The translations under genes and the position numbers were made by a program. This document shows, piece after piece, positions 1 to 10,978 of a DNA stretch of 64,000 nt. The stretch lies in NCBI GenBank assembly GCA_030789695.1, contig CM061139.1, positions 9,191,878 through 9,255,877 on the forward strand, given 5' to 3'. Position 1 is the first letter of the stretch. Each line of letters starts with the position of its first letter. Origin of the DNA: Scilla litardierei (taxonomy: Eukaryota > Streptophyta > Magnoliopsida > Asparagales > Asparagaceae). The notes beneath the pieces are model-generated. The model had not been told where the DNA came from. It saw only the letters and a list, made by a program, of their open reading frames with translations, and did no database searches.

Positions 1-5
1 CTAGG

Positions 6-902
6 ATGAAAATATATCTAGTGTCTGTAGTGTATGATGTGTAGGATATTGTTGAAAATGGTTATAGTCTGCCCACTATTAAAATTGAAGACACTGTTAT
101 AATTAAGCCTAAAGACAAGTGGGATTTAGCTGATAAGAAACTTTACACTCTAAATGGTAAAGCTATGAATGTGCTTATATGCTCTCTTGACAAATTTGAA
201 TTTAATCGTATCTCACATTGTCTAACTGCGCAGGAAATCTGGCATACTCTGGAGGTGACACATGAGGGAACATCGCAAGTGAAGGAATCCAGACTTGCAT
301 TGCTTTGCACAGAATACGAGAGCTTCCGCATTCTACCAATAGAATCTGTGAAAGAGATGTTTGCGAGGTTCACGGACATCGTCTACAAATCCAGTTCCCT
401 CGGTAAGCCATACTCTAGCCATGAACAGGTACGAAAGATCTTAAGGGCGCTACCAAGCTCGTTCAGGCCTAAATTCACCGCTATTCAAGAAGCTAAGGAC
501 TTGTCAACAATGAAAGTGGAGGACTTGATAGGCAACCTAATGTCACACGAGCTTGAGTTGCAGAGTATAGAAGCCAGAGAGAAACTTGAAGAGAAGACCA
601 AAGCTTCCACACCATTAGCTCTTCAAGCTAACGATGACGATCTTGATGAAGAGCAAGCCCTAATGGTCAAAAACTTCAGGAGATACATTCAGACTGATCA
701 AGGAAGAGCTGAGATGGGAAAAAGGTTCATTCGTTCTAATAATTCTAATTTTGGTAGAAATTCCTATGATCAGAAAGCTATTAATAGAAGTGAATGTTTT
801 AAATGCAGGAAGAAATGGCACCACATAAAAGATTGCCCACAACAACACACGGCTCAAGTTGCGAAAGGAAAAACGAAGGTGCTGACATGGGGACATGGAT
901 AG
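6..902 (+). pseudogene. gag: SIR1 gag, N-terminal and capsid part (UBN2-type), broken
   Basis: Copia Gag of the UBN2/DUF4219 type forms the particle shell and binds RNA. Reading from the ATG at 6 there is a TAG at 42-44, where relatives usually have a tryptophan codon, so this copy is broken near its start; translation is open again from there to 900. The helical capsid-like core includes LTAQEIWHTLEVTHEG, then a CCHC zinc knuckle CFKCRKKWHHIKDC near 796-837 (C-x2-C-x4-H-x4-C). The reading frame closes at 900-902 just as the next gag segment opens in another frame at 895, indicating a one-base indel there. Codon usage and content are typical of a decayed retroelement. Confidence 0.85.
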
Positions 903-1767
903 CGAAGCTGAGGAGGAGGATGAGGAACATGAAGTCCACTCCTGCATGGCACTGATGGCCAAACACAATGAGGTAGAATCTCCCACTAAAGCTGAATTTT
1001 TAGAAATCTGTAAAGGAATGCAACATAGAATTGATGAGCTAGAAGCTGATGTGGAATGTTATAGGAATGATAACTTTGATATGCAACAAACTGAGTATGA
1101 CATGTCTATAGAAATGAAAAATATTAAACAAGAGCTTGTTGCATGCAAATCTACCATTACTATGTTAGAAAAAGAGAAAGCTAGCTTGCCTGAAAAAATT
1201 GATTGCCTTTCATGTCCCTCTTTATTAAAGGATATTAGCATGTATAAGCTAGATAAGATAAAGCTTGAAACTGAAAATGATTTGCTTTCTGAAAAGATTA
1301 ACATGCTAAATCTTGAACTTAAAGAAAAAATGAGGGATTTTGAAAAGAAAGAAGACGAAAACAAGCAAGCTTTCATTAGTAAATGCACTTTGCTTGTGAA
1401 TGAAAACGATATCTTGAAATCCAAAGTCACCACCCTAGAATTGTCATTAAAGAGATTTTCCATTGGAAAACAAAATTTGGATATTATTCTTGGAAATCAA
1501 ATTTATGGCAATAATAGGCGAGGACTAGGATATGGTCTTAAAAATGTTGAAAAGTCAAAATATAGAAAAGTTCACATTGAATCAACAAAGGTTGGAAATT
1601 TTCATGCTAAGTGCTTTCCATGTGGATGCGTTGGTCATACTTCATATCATTGCAAATATAGGAACAAAAACATTAAGTTCAAACAAATATGGGTTCCTAA
1701 ATCTTTGATGACTAACGTGAGTGGACCTTATTGGATTCCAAGGTCACACACAACACCTCTTTTGTAG
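895..1767 (+). pseudogene. gag: SIR1 gag C-terminal part: acidic coiled coil and second zinc knuckle
   Basis: This continues gag in a shifted frame. It starts with an acidic stretch (SEAEEEDEEHE), followed by about 150 residues rich in Glu, Lys, Leu and Asn with heptad-like spacing (a coiled coil), then a second CCHC knuckle CFPCGCVGHTSYHC at about 1615-1656. Downstream, IWVPKS resembles the segment that in complete Sireviruses lies before the protease. A stop codon at 1765-1767 ends the frame and no protease DSG motif follows. The two-knuckle, coiled-coil Gag fits known long Sirevirus Gag proteins. The loss of everything after this point is the notable feature. Confidence 0.8.
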
Positions 1768-3070
1768 GTGGATGGAAATTTGACGAGGAGCAATAAATTG
1801 AATGTCTCATTATTTTTTAGCTCCTTAGTCAAACGGCGACGCGAAGGTATATCTCATTCTTTGAACTTAATGCATACCTTCATAGCATTTCTTTTTCTTA
1901 ACATTTTTGTGTGCTTGTTTTTGTTTTGTTTTTTTATCTGTGTTTTTGTTTTGGTTTTTGTTTGCTTGATTGTTTTTAATGTGTTTCTTAGTTCATTATT
2001 AAAACAAAAAAAAATGAAAAAGACAAAAGCAAAATAAAATGAGCTTATTGCATATCTTCCTCTTTGCATTATTCTAGTGATATAAATGAATGATGATCAT
2101 AACCTTGTAGAAGTTGTAGTATTATTATTCATGGCTACATGCATATGTGTTATTTCTTAATAGCCATGTCAAGTTCAATGCTTTAATAATATGATTTCTA
2201 CACCTACTTTCACTTCCACGAATGTTAAACTATGTCGTACTTTTGGAGATACTATTTATGAATATTGGAAAGTGAATGACGGATGATAATTAACTGAAAA
2301 ATCTAAGGGATATGATGTGATTTGCCATGAATAAAAATTGAGCACAAAACAAAGGAAATGAATGGAAAAAAAAAATTTGCTCCGTATGAAAAATGGATAC
2401 AATTCATGGCAAATACACTACCCACGAGTATCCAACATAAGCTTTACGAGTAATCTTTGGCGTTGGTGTTTTTACTCGTCAAGCAATGTCACCCCCACAT
2501 CTAAGAGTCCTTTTAGGCTATGTGTTGGGGTGTGATACCTTGAACTCATTTTTAATGAGGTGGGAAAAATCAATCCTAGGTGATATGAAGTTATTTGGAA
2601 AATGATGGATTGATTTGGTTGAATTTGTAAAAGTGTATCCCTTTGTACTTCTATGTTTAATAATTACACTTACACGATGGTGTTGAATTCTAATTATTAC
2701 TATCATTGGATTTGGAGTGCTAATTATGGAATGACGACATGCAAATACTAGTTATAATTAATAATGCTCTCTTTTTTGCATGTGCTATGTTGTAATCTTC
2801 ATGAATACTCTTTTGATGATGCCAAAGGGGGAGAAAAGTGTTGAAAGATTTGTGGTAGTTGCACAAAATACAGTATTATTGATTGAAGGGGGAGCTCGGA
2901 AAAAGGGGGAGCATTGCAAACAAACTAGGGCTATTGTATTGCATGCGTGCTTGAACATCATGTATTACTTGTTTTGCATACACCCCTCCACTACACTTCA
3001 CACATGATGATATTGCTAAAATCGTTAAGTGTAAATCTCTTTTGGTTTGTCATCATCAAAAGGGGGAGAT
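1768..3070 (+). other. SIR1 non-coding region between gag and the 3' LTR
   Basis: No convincing protein. The stretch 1890-2035 is T- and A-rich low-complexity DNA (many TTTTTG runs on one side and A runs on the other) and gives short meaningless reading frames. The second half, 2780-3070, holds the polypurine-tract array. In complete Sireviruses a region of this kind follows pol, so a deletion of pol has brought it next to gag, or this is an inherited gag-only type. Confidence 0.6.
2824..3069 (+). repeat. Array of four polypurine tracts
   Basis: Copies of an AAAGGGGGAG-like motif lie at 2824-2834, 2885-2894, 2900-2911 and 3058-3069; the last directly abuts the LTR and is the probable primer for plus-strand synthesis. 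Multiplied polypurine tracts are a described Sirevirus hallmark. Confidence 0.8.
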
Positions 3071-4770
3071 TGTTGGACACAACGATCTAGGATTTATGAT
3101 TTGATGATGACAAACAGTTGTGAACGATTTGATGTGTGTGTTAAGTATTGCAGGAGTGGCAAGGAAGAAAATATCCAAATGATGGCTAATTCTTATAAGT
3201 GTTCAAACCCATCTTATTTACAAGTGCCCAGCACTCACGCATCATGCATTAGTTTAATTATCATTTGCTTTGGGAATTTTAATAACCCACCATCTTGGCT
3301 TGAAATAAATAACCCACTGACATTTTTTTGGCCTTTATGCAGGCACTCACCGTATGGCCCATTTGTTATTTTCTTTGGGTTGATTTGTCAAAGGATTCAA
3401 CCCAAATTAGTCCTATATATATTAAAAGAAAGGGCTTCAGAAAACACCCTCTCTCCCATCCAAAAGACACAGCCGCACTTCATCAATAAAAAAGAGAGAG
3501 AATTGCTTTTAAAATTCCAAGAGGCCAAAAATCCTTTCACCTTCGAAAATTCTTTCTAGAGCTGCAAATTTCCCAAGCCAAAATAAATCTAAGAGCCTCT
3601 CTTATTTTTTCCTCTTGTGAAGCCGCATCAAACATCAAGAGGGCCGGAAAAAAAATACCCATTTTTTTTTGAAAAACCATAAGCACAGGTTCTCTTCATA
3701 CGAATTGAGAAGGAGGCGGCGCATGATTTGTTTTTCTTGACCTAACGCATCCGCACTCTCCATTTATTTAATCCCCAAGGGCAACACTTTGTTTGATGCT
3801 GGTAAAAAAAATCTCAAGGCCAATTTGTTTGTCTCTCTCTCTTCTTTAAAAAATTCCAACGGGCACACACAAAAATTTTCATATTATTTTTTTAAGAGTA
3901 CAAACCAAAAGAAGTCTGAGAGCACTAAGCTTTATTTTTTTAATTTGAAATCTCCAAGCCTCTGCCTTTTTTTCTGCTGCCGCATGAGTTGAATTCTGTC
4001 AAGTTTTTTTTGTGTTTGTTATTTTTGACAGCAGTTCATTTTTCAAATCAATCTATTGGAGGAGCCGCACAAAGTTCTTTTCTAAACCAAAGGGGCCGGC
4101 CTTCAATTTTTGACAGACGCATAAATCCTAAGGGAAGAGCCGCACTTTGCTTGGTGTCGCAAGCTTTGATTTTTGGTGAGGTCCTGCAAGTTTCAATCTT
4201 TGGTGAGGTGCTATAGGTCTCAACCTTTGGTGGAAGACGCAAGTTTTATCGAGAGGGGAGCCAAATTATTGAGGGGACATCAGAGACTACATCTACGTCA
4301 GACGAGATCTGACACGTGCTGATTGACAAGGACATCGCCGCTACACAAACTGAGATTCCTAAACTCTATTTATCATTATTTTATGTAGTTGTTGTGTTAG
4401 ATCCTCGTAGGGGAAACTTTACCTTCTGTGTTATTTTTGGGGACCTGACGACTTTGGGAGTCGTCACGGAGGGAGAGCATCTGACTAGATTGATAGTGTA
4501 GAGCACGTGGTGTGCGTACGAGCTAGGTGAGAGTAGATTTGTGATCTTGACTCATTGTAGCTGTATTTGATTACATATCTATCTAGTAGTTGCTTTCGGG
4601 GGCTGGAGTAGGTCGTGGGGACGACCGAACCAGGGTATATCTGTGTGTATTCTGTGATTGCTATTTTATTGCCCTGTCTGTGCCTATAACTGCGTGGGAT
4701 TGTTCGTGGGTTGCACGAATATTTTTATTAGCCTATTCACCCCCCTCTAGGCTACGATCCAGATCCAACA
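3071..4770 (+). repeat. SIR1 3' LTR
   Basis: 1700 bp, starting TGTTGGACACAACG right after a polypurine tract and ending GATCCAACA, so the ends form the inverted pair TGTTGGA/TCCAACA. A possible TATA-like stretch TCCTATATATATTAAAAG lies near 3410-3427. The short reading frames inside it are chance. Confidence 0.85.
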
Positions 4771-4897
4771 GTTTTTTCCCTTGGGTTTTTTCACAACTAA
4801 GGTTTTAACGAGGCAAACACGATTACTCTGGATCCAGAAGTATCCACCCTCTTAGCTTTATACGCTAAGACCAAAGTAATGGATGTATAAGGGGGAG

Positions 4898-6010
4898 TGT
4901 TATGTGTGAGGGAGGCCTTTGGCCTCCCCATCACTTATATTCCTCTATTAATCCCTCATTTAGTTAGGATAATGAGGAACTTTGGGATCACATACCCTTT
5001 GGTATTCCACATTGTTGAATAAATAGAGGACCATGGCCTTGTGCCATGGTTACTCTTTCTTTGAGTTCTAAGAGCATCTCCAATCGCACCCCAAATCTGC
5101 AGATTTAGCGTGCGATTCCCTCCAACCGCACGGCAGATTTGGCGTGCGATTCCCTCCAACCGCCCTGCAAACGCCTGCCAAATCTGGCGATAGTGAAAAG
5201 TGTCACACCAAAAATGGCGTGAACAAGAGGAAATGGCGGGGGAGAAGGAGGGGAAAAAAGGAAATAAAAAAGTTAGAAATGGGAGGGTTTTGTTATTTTA
5301 GGAAAGTTAAAATTTATTTAATTAGATTTAGACAACTAAAATTTATTATTTCTTATAAATTTAGAAAAAAATTACTTAATTTAATTAAATGTAAATGAGG
5401 AGTTGAATATGGAATATTTTTAATTAAATTTTATCTATTTTTAGAAATAAATTTTATCTAATTAACTCCCTAAAATATTGATTACTAACTATGTTTTTAA
5501 TAATTTATATTATGTTCATAATTTGAATATTCTCAAAGTTGCCTGTAAATTTAGTACTGTATGTATTGATTTTGCCTGAATTAAATAGTAAATTTGAATA
5601 TATGAACCTATTCAAAACAGCCAATATGATTACTACCAGATAACATTTCATAAAATACATATCTAACATTACGATGTCGACTTCGAATACAATATATAAA
5701 TTACATTACTAACTTTAATTTAATAAATTATTATTTTAATAATATCATGAAAATAGTAAATATTATGCTTATTTTAAAGCTCTCAATGAGGCCTGTCTAA
5801 TTATAAATTTATTAAATTAAAATATATTAAAATAATATTAATAATAATGGAATGTTTAATTTATCATAATATTAATGATAATATGAATAAGAAAAATGGA
5901 GGGTTGGGTTGGAGCTCCCTCCATTTTCCACTCTCCATTTGTGGAATATTCTTGGAATATTCCACACCATCCCTCCAAATTTGGAAGGATGGGTTGGAGA
6001 TGCTCTAACA
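4898..6010 (+). repeat. ALE1 3' LTR, split by a MITE
   Basis: Starts TGTTATGTGTGAGG and, once the MITE and one TAA copy are ignored, ends CTAACA; the pieces 4898-5071 and 6009-6010 sum to 176 bp, matching the 174-175 bp LTRs of ALE2. Both LTR families share GAGGCCTTTG and a CCATGG-centred segment. Confidence 0.8.
5072..6005. mobile_element. PIF/Harbinger-like MITE (934 bp)
   Basis: Terminal inverted repeats GAGCATCTCCAA (left) and TTGGAGATGCTC (right), flanked by TAA on both sides (5069-5071, 6006-6008). Three-base TAA/TTA duplications are typical of PIF/Harbinger. Near the left end GCGTGCGATTCCCTCCAACC is repeated twice. The AT-rich interior has no transposase, so it is non-autonomous. Confidence 0.88.
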
Positions 6011-6021
6011 ATTATTACTTT

Positions 6022-6196
6022 TGTTGAAGGATTTTTGGGAGAAGAGTAACCATGACAAATAGCCATGGTGCTTTATTTATAAATTTTATAGGTATTCCAA
6101 AAGACATGGATACCAAAGGTCTCCACCACATTAAGAGTGGTGGAGTAATGGGTGGATAAGTGGTGGGGAGGTCAAAGGCCTCCCCCACTTACAACA
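6022..6196 (-). repeat. ALE2 3' LTR
   Basis: 175 bp; on the minus strand it begins TGTTGTAAG and ends CCTTCAACA. Very short LTRs are usual for the Ale lineage. Confidence 0.93.
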
Positions 6197-6207
6197 CTCC
6201 CCCTTAT
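6197..6207 (-). promoter_or_regulatory. ALE2 polypurine tract
   Basis: Minus strand reads ATAAGGGGGAG immediately before the LTR; the RNA primer for plus-strand DNA synthesis. Confidence 0.85.
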
Positions 6208-6490
6208 CCATCCATTACTTTGGTCTTAGCGTATAAGGCTAAAAGGGGTGGATACTTCTGGATCCTGAGTAATCGTGTTTGCCTCGTTAAAACCTTAGCT
6301 GCAGAAAACCCAGTGGGAAAAACCAACAGCTTAAGGGAAAAGAGTGCAACACACAAGTTACTCCCCCTCATCCGTACAAGCTTCAGGCTTGTAGGTCTTT
6401 CAGTTGTCTCATACCGATTCCTTTTACAAGTTTTACAAAAATACATTTTGGTAAAGATTTGGTAAAAAGATCAGCTAAGTTGTTCCAGGA

Positions 6491-7195
6491 CTAGATCTGC
6501 TGAACTTCAATCTGCTTGTCCTCTTTTAGCTCATGTGTCCAGAAAAGCTTGGGAGATATGTGCTTTGTCCTGTCACCCTTGATGTAGCCCTTTTGAAGTT
6601 GAGCAATGCACGCAGCGTTATCTTCAAACAGGACAGTATGCTCCAAATCACCGGTCTTCAGGCCAGTGGATTGAAGAATGTGGTGGACGGCGGATCGTAG
6701 CCAATAACACTCTCTGCTTGCTTCATGGATCGCAATGAGCTCTGAATGGTTGGATGACGTAGCTGTTGTGGTTTGCTTTACCGATCTCCAAGAGATAGCC
6801 GTACCTCCGTAGGTAAACACAAAACATGTCTGTGATTTTGCTGTGTGTGGATCTGAAAGATAACCTGCATCGGCATAACCAAAGAATTGGGGGGAGGCAC
6901 CTCTCTGGTAGTGAAGTCCCAGATCTATTGAACCCTGGAGGTATCACAGAAGATGCTTTACTCCATTCCAGTGGCGCTTTGTAAGCAATGCACTGTGTCT
7001 GGCTAGGAGATTAACTGTAAACGCTATATCGGGACGCGTACAGTTAGCCAGATATAGAAGTGCTCCAATGGCACTGAGGTAGGGTACTTCAGGACCCAGT
7101 ATCTCCTCCCCCTCTTCCAGAGGCCGGAAGGGGACCTGATGTACATCTAGTGGTCTTACGACCATAGGAGTACCTAAAGGATGACATTTATCCAT
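6491..7195 (-). pseudogene. pol: ALE2 RNase H and connection domain, broken
   Basis: Copia RNase H removes the RNA strand during reverse transcription. Two frame-shifted pieces are visible. 6944-7195 carries the connection segment with PYLSAIGALLYLANCTRPDI. 6491-6820 carries the RNase H core with SSNHSELIAIHEASRECYWL (catalytic Glu context) and FEDNAACIAQLQKG (Asp context), then a KHI-x5-F-x-H-E-L motif typical of the Copia C-terminus. The two frames are joined only through indels around 6820-6945, so no single protein can be made. Confidence 0.88.
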
Positions 7196-7906
7196 ATGAA
7201 ACTTACATAGAAGTTTCTTCGTATAATTAGATTGGTGTAATAGGATATGTGTTCAATCTGTAAGCCAAGACAACACTTTGTTTTGCCTAGGTCTTTCATT
7301 TCAAAAGTATGTTTTAGGCTTTCGCATATCTCATTGATCTCTGCATGAGATCCTATGAGATTCAAGTCATCAACATATACTGCTATGATGACGAATCCTG
7401 TTCCCGTTCTTTTGATAAAGATACACGGATAGACTTCATTATTTGTGAATCCTTGTTGTGCAAGGAAGTCACTAAGTCTGTTATACCACATTTTTCCCTA
7501 TTGCTTTAGACCATATAATGATCTATGCAGCCTTACAGAGAATACGTCCCGAGGTATCTCTTTCATCTCTGGGGGGTAGATTAAACCCATCAGGAAGTCT
7601 TATATAGATATTTTTATCTATATCGCCATATAGATATGCAGTCACAACGTCAATGAGCTGCATTTCTAGGCTTTCCAGAGAAGTTAGGCTTATTAAAAAT
7701 CGGAATGTGATCGCATCCATGACCGGGGAATATGTATCTTCGTAATCAATCCCCGGTCTTTGGGAAAAACCATAGGCTACAAGGCGTGCCTTGTAGCGAA
7801 CGATCACATTATCTTCATTTCCTTTTCTTATGAAAACCCTCATATATCCCACATGCTTTACACCTACTGGTGTTTGGACTACTGGTCCAAAGACTTTACG
7901 TTTCAA
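7174..7906 (-). pseudogene. pol: ALE2 reverse transcriptase, broken
   Basis: Copia reverse transcriptase (RVT_2). The piece 7523-7906 has the N-terminal motifs RYKARLVAYGFSQRPGIDY and DTYSPVMDAITFRFLISL; the piece 7174-7491 contains the catalytic YVDD in IIAVYVDDLNLIGSH and the following KHTFEMKDLGK segment. A frame change near 7491-7523 divides them. Upstream it is preceded by the WPKWDEAIRV start of the domain at the end of the linker. Family position is clear; function is lost. Confidence 0.9.
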
Positions 7907-7918
7907 GAGTGGCTCCAG

Positions 7919-8467
7919 CTATACTCTTATTGCCTCGTCCCACTTTGGCCATTCATCTCTGCATTTACATTCCGCTAGAGATCGTGGTTCGACGTCATCG
8001 TCATATTCAGTGACGTGAGCGGCAATATCGAACGCAAAATCGTCGACGACGACTGTGCTTTGTCTGTCCAGTACCTCTCCAGTACGTACAAAATTTAATG
8101 ATGTTTCTCCTATTGTTTCCTCTATAGGAAAAATAAGGAGGGGAGAAGTAGCTGGTCTGAGCTCAGCATCCCATGGAGGTATAATCTTATTATCTCCAGA
8201 AATCTTCCTCTCTCGAGGAACTTTATCTTTCGAACCTGGTGGGCGTCCTCTTTTCAATTGAGGTACAGCCAATTCTGCTGCTGGTGGATTGCATCCTTCT
8301 ATGGGGATGTTAATCCTAGCTGGCATATTAGCAGCAGGGACGTGTGAACGGACAATCTTCTGGTTGTCTGTGAACTTATCCGACAAAAGATGTACTGTAT
8401 CCTGAATGTGAAGGATCTTCAGGATCTCATCTTCACACAGATTAGTACGCGGATCATATAGGGACAA
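7919..8467 (-). pseudogene. pol: ALE2 linker between integrase and reverse transcriptase
   Basis: A 182-residue open frame of the basic, proline-rich linker that joins Copia integrase to reverse transcriptase. It includes the KRGRPPGSKDK segment, which is commonly found here in Ale-type polyproteins, and ends in DEWPKWDEAIRV, the start of the reverse transcriptase domain. It is followed at once by a frame change, so it is a fragment of pol rather than a gene. Confidence 0.8.
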
Positions 8468-8515
8468 AGACTTCTGGTCCCAACTAATGGTCTCAATATC
8501 TTCAGGCTTCTTAGA

Positions 8516-9451
8516 CTATGTGCCTAGTTTAGGAAAAAATTTCTCATCAACTTTACAGTCAGGAAAACGTGCCTTGAATGCGTCCCCAGTGAGGGGTTCA
8601 AGGTATCTGATAATAGACAGCGAATCAAACCCAATATAGATACCTAGACGATGCTGAGGACCCATTTTGGTCCTCTGAGATGGTGCTATTGGGACATATA
8701 CTGCACAACCAAACACTCTCAAATGAGAGATATCCGGAGGTGCGCCATATGCAAGTTGCATCGGGGATAATGTATGACCTCCAGAGGGTCTTATCCTAAT
8801 AAGTGATGCGGCATGTAAAATAGCATGCCCCCAAGCATCCACCAGCAATTGGGATTGCATAAGCAATGGACGTGCAATCCATTTGAGTCTCTTTATAAGG
8901 GACTCAGCTAATCCGTTCTGGGTGTGAACATGTGCTACAGGATGTACAACTTCAATACCTGTTGACCGACAATAGTCGTCGAAGACTTGTGAAGTAAATT
9001 CGACCGCATTATCAAGACGTAGTTTCTTGATATGGTTATAGGGGAAATGAGCCTGCAACCTTATTATTTGTGCCAATAGCTTTGGAAAAGCTAGGTTGCG
9101 GGTGGACAAGAGGCACACATAAGACCATTTAGTTGATGCATCAATCCGTCCCATAAAGTAACGAAATGGGCCACTTTCGGGGTGAATAGGCCCGCAAATG
9201 TCACCGTGAATTCTCTCAAGGAAGCCAGGAGACTCTAATCCCACTTTCAGGAGGGAGGGTCTCGTTATAAGTTTTCCCTTGAAATAAAGGGGACAAGGAA
9301 ATTCACCCTTATGAAGAATCTTCAGGTTCTTCAATTTATGTCCACGGGATTCAGTGATGATGCGTCGCATCATTGCTGATCCAGGGTGACCAAGTCTGTT
9401 GTGCCAGAGTTGGAACTCTGGCAGTGATGGGCATGTCTGGTGCTCAGTCAT
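8516..9451 (-). pseudogene. pol: ALE2 integrase, longest open piece
   Basis: 311 residues in one frame: a pre-integrase segment with HNRLGHPG, then the rve catalytic core. The acidic triad is placed as D in HGDICGPIH, D in LRLDNAVEF and E in NGLAESLIKRL. Two family residues look altered: the second cysteine of the HHCC finger is replaced (PCPLYFKGK where CxxC is usual) and the usual DNAGEF reads DNAVEF. The end of the domain, YIGFDSLSIIRYLEPLTGD, is typical Copia. A stop separates it from the linker. Confidence 0.9.
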
Positions 9452-9621
9452 ATTGGCTTCTATTGGTTGAATGCATGTATGGTAGAGACCCGACGGGAGT
9501 CCCTTGAATCGCTCGTAGACGGTCTTCTGGCCATCTTTTTGACGAGTTACATACAGATATTTAACTCTATTTTCATCTCTGGTTTCTAAGTGATATCCGT
9601 TTAAACGAATGTCCTTGAAAC

Positions 9622-9843
9622 TTACGAGATTCCTATTTGATTTAGGAGAGAATAATCATTCTTTATCTGAAGTCTTGTGTTATTTGGGAGCAATATTATT
9701 GCTTCACCAGATCCTTCGATTATTTTGGACGGTCCTGAAATTGTGATAATAGGACCGTCATACTTATTTATGCTATAAAAATAGCAATGTTCGTGAAGGA
9801 TTGTGTGCGTTGAGGCACTGTCCACTAGGCACTCATACTTCAT
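9622..9843 (-). pseudogene. pol: ALE2 aspartic protease fragment
   Basis: Short open piece with the retropepsin-like motif LVDSASTHTI near its start and ISGPSKIIEGSGEAI following, as in Copia proteases. The usual D-S/T-G active site reads D-S-A here. It lies between gag and integrase in the expected order, separated from both by stop codons. Confidence 0.8.
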
Positions 9844-10099
9844 CTATATAAGCAAAACGAAATTTTATTTAAGTAAATGTAAAAAGACATTCAAAATAAA
9901 AGTTCGTACTAAAGCAAACTAAAGATGAAGCTATATGGAATTTTAAACGCATAGATAAAAGAAGGAGCTCAATCGAGCAGGTCGTTGTTCTCGAAGTCTT
10001 TTGCAGTGAAAACAGTTGGTGGCTGAACAACCACCAAGTTTGTTGCAGGCAGAGACTTCTGGCTCGCCTGTATAGTTCCTGAAGGTGGCGAGGAGTGCG

Positions 10100-10978
10100 A
10101 CAGTTTCTGGACTAATGTCCAGTCATGCCACATCTATGGCATTTATCCTCCCAGTTCTTCTTAGGAATTGACACTTAACCAGTGTCTTTACGCTTCCATG
10201 AGAAGTTTCTCTTTCCTTTATTGTTGTTGGATGGGGGTGCTGCTCCTCGTTCATTCTTCATCACAGCTTTCCCTTTGTTATTTTTAGCCTTCTTCTTGTT
10301 TTTCCACTTCTGGAGAGAAACATGGTGGGCTTCATGAATAGGTGCAGTGCCAGCTGAAAGTAAATAATGAGTGGCGAGCAGTAAATCTCGATTCTGCTCT
10401 ACCCTAAGGAGGCAAGAGATCAGATCAGAGAATTTCGTGAAGTTGCATTCACGATACTGCTGCATGAGGATTGCATCTTTCTCGTGAAACGAGGTAAATG
10501 TCTTTTCCAACATGCGTTGCTCTGTCACTTCTTCACCGCACAACTTCAGGCGTGAGGTGATATTATGAAATGCAGAGTTATACTCAGCGACAGACTTATA
10601 GTCCTGAAGTCTGAGGTTTTCCCATTCATAACTGGCACGCGGTAATATTACATCAATTTGATGTTTATACCGTGCCTCCAACGCTGTCCACAGCTCCATT
10701 GGGTCCTCTACCGTTAGGTATTCGGCCTTTAAGGCCCGATCTATATGTTTCCTAATGTAGATAATGGATTTCGCCTTATCCACATCGGAGACAGTGGTAG
10801 GAGTGCTGCTGCTAGATGTAGCAGAAGCATTGGCCGCTGCTGGGGCCGATGAAGGAGCCAAAATTGAGCCAAGAAGGGCCATCGAACACAAGTGGAAATT
10901 TAGGTCCACTCTCCAACTTAGGTAATTTTTCCCTGTAGCATCAATGACATCGAAATCGATGCTTGCCAATTTTGCCAT
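10100..10978 (-). pseudogene. gag: ALE2 gag with two nonsense codons
   Basis: The start MAKLASIDFDVIDATGKNYL is the DUF4219-like N-terminus of Copia Gag, followed by the UBN2 core with ELWTALEARYKHQIDVILPR. Residues 1-267 are open; then a TAA at 10175-10177 interrupts, and in the same frame the CCHC knuckle C-H-R-C-G-M-T-G-H-x4-C follows but carries a TAG at 10112-10114 within it. The low-complexity basic linker rich in Lys and Asn precedes the knuckle. The start is chosen as the first ATG before the conserved N-terminal motif. A related fragment sits in GYD at 61251-61990. Confidence 0.92.

Larger units (their letters stand above)
1..4770 (+). mobile_element. SIR1: 3' part of a Sirevirus-type (SIRE/Maximus-like) Copia element without pol
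   Basis: The window opens inside the element. Visible in order are a broken gag, about 1.3 kb of non-coding DNA with repeated polypurine tracts, and a 1.7-kb LTR with TG...CA ends. Long LTRs and multiple polypurine tracts near the 3' LTR are known Sirevirus traits. No protease, integrase, reverse transcriptase or RNase H motif is visible between gag and the LTR, so this copy could only have moved with help in trans. It ends inside the 3' non-coding part of ALE1; the five bases after it (GTTTT) should be repeated at its unseen 5' end. The lineage call is inference from these traits plus the gag layout. Confidence 0.85.
4771..6010 (+). mobile_element. ALE1: 3' end of an Ale/Retrofit-type Copia element
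   Basis: Positions 4771-4897 match, in reverse complement, the 3' untranslated end of ALE2 (about 6197-6330), including a shared AGGTTTTAACGAGGC block and the polypurine tract AAGGGGGAG. The LTR starts at 4898. SIR1 separates this end from the rest of ALE1, which must lie left of the window. Confidence 0.8.

Noticed and set aside
1768..2069. Membrane protein (env-like) reading frame after SIR1 gag
   Set aside because: The hydrophobic run comes from T-rich low complexity; no signal peptide context, start or homologous motif.
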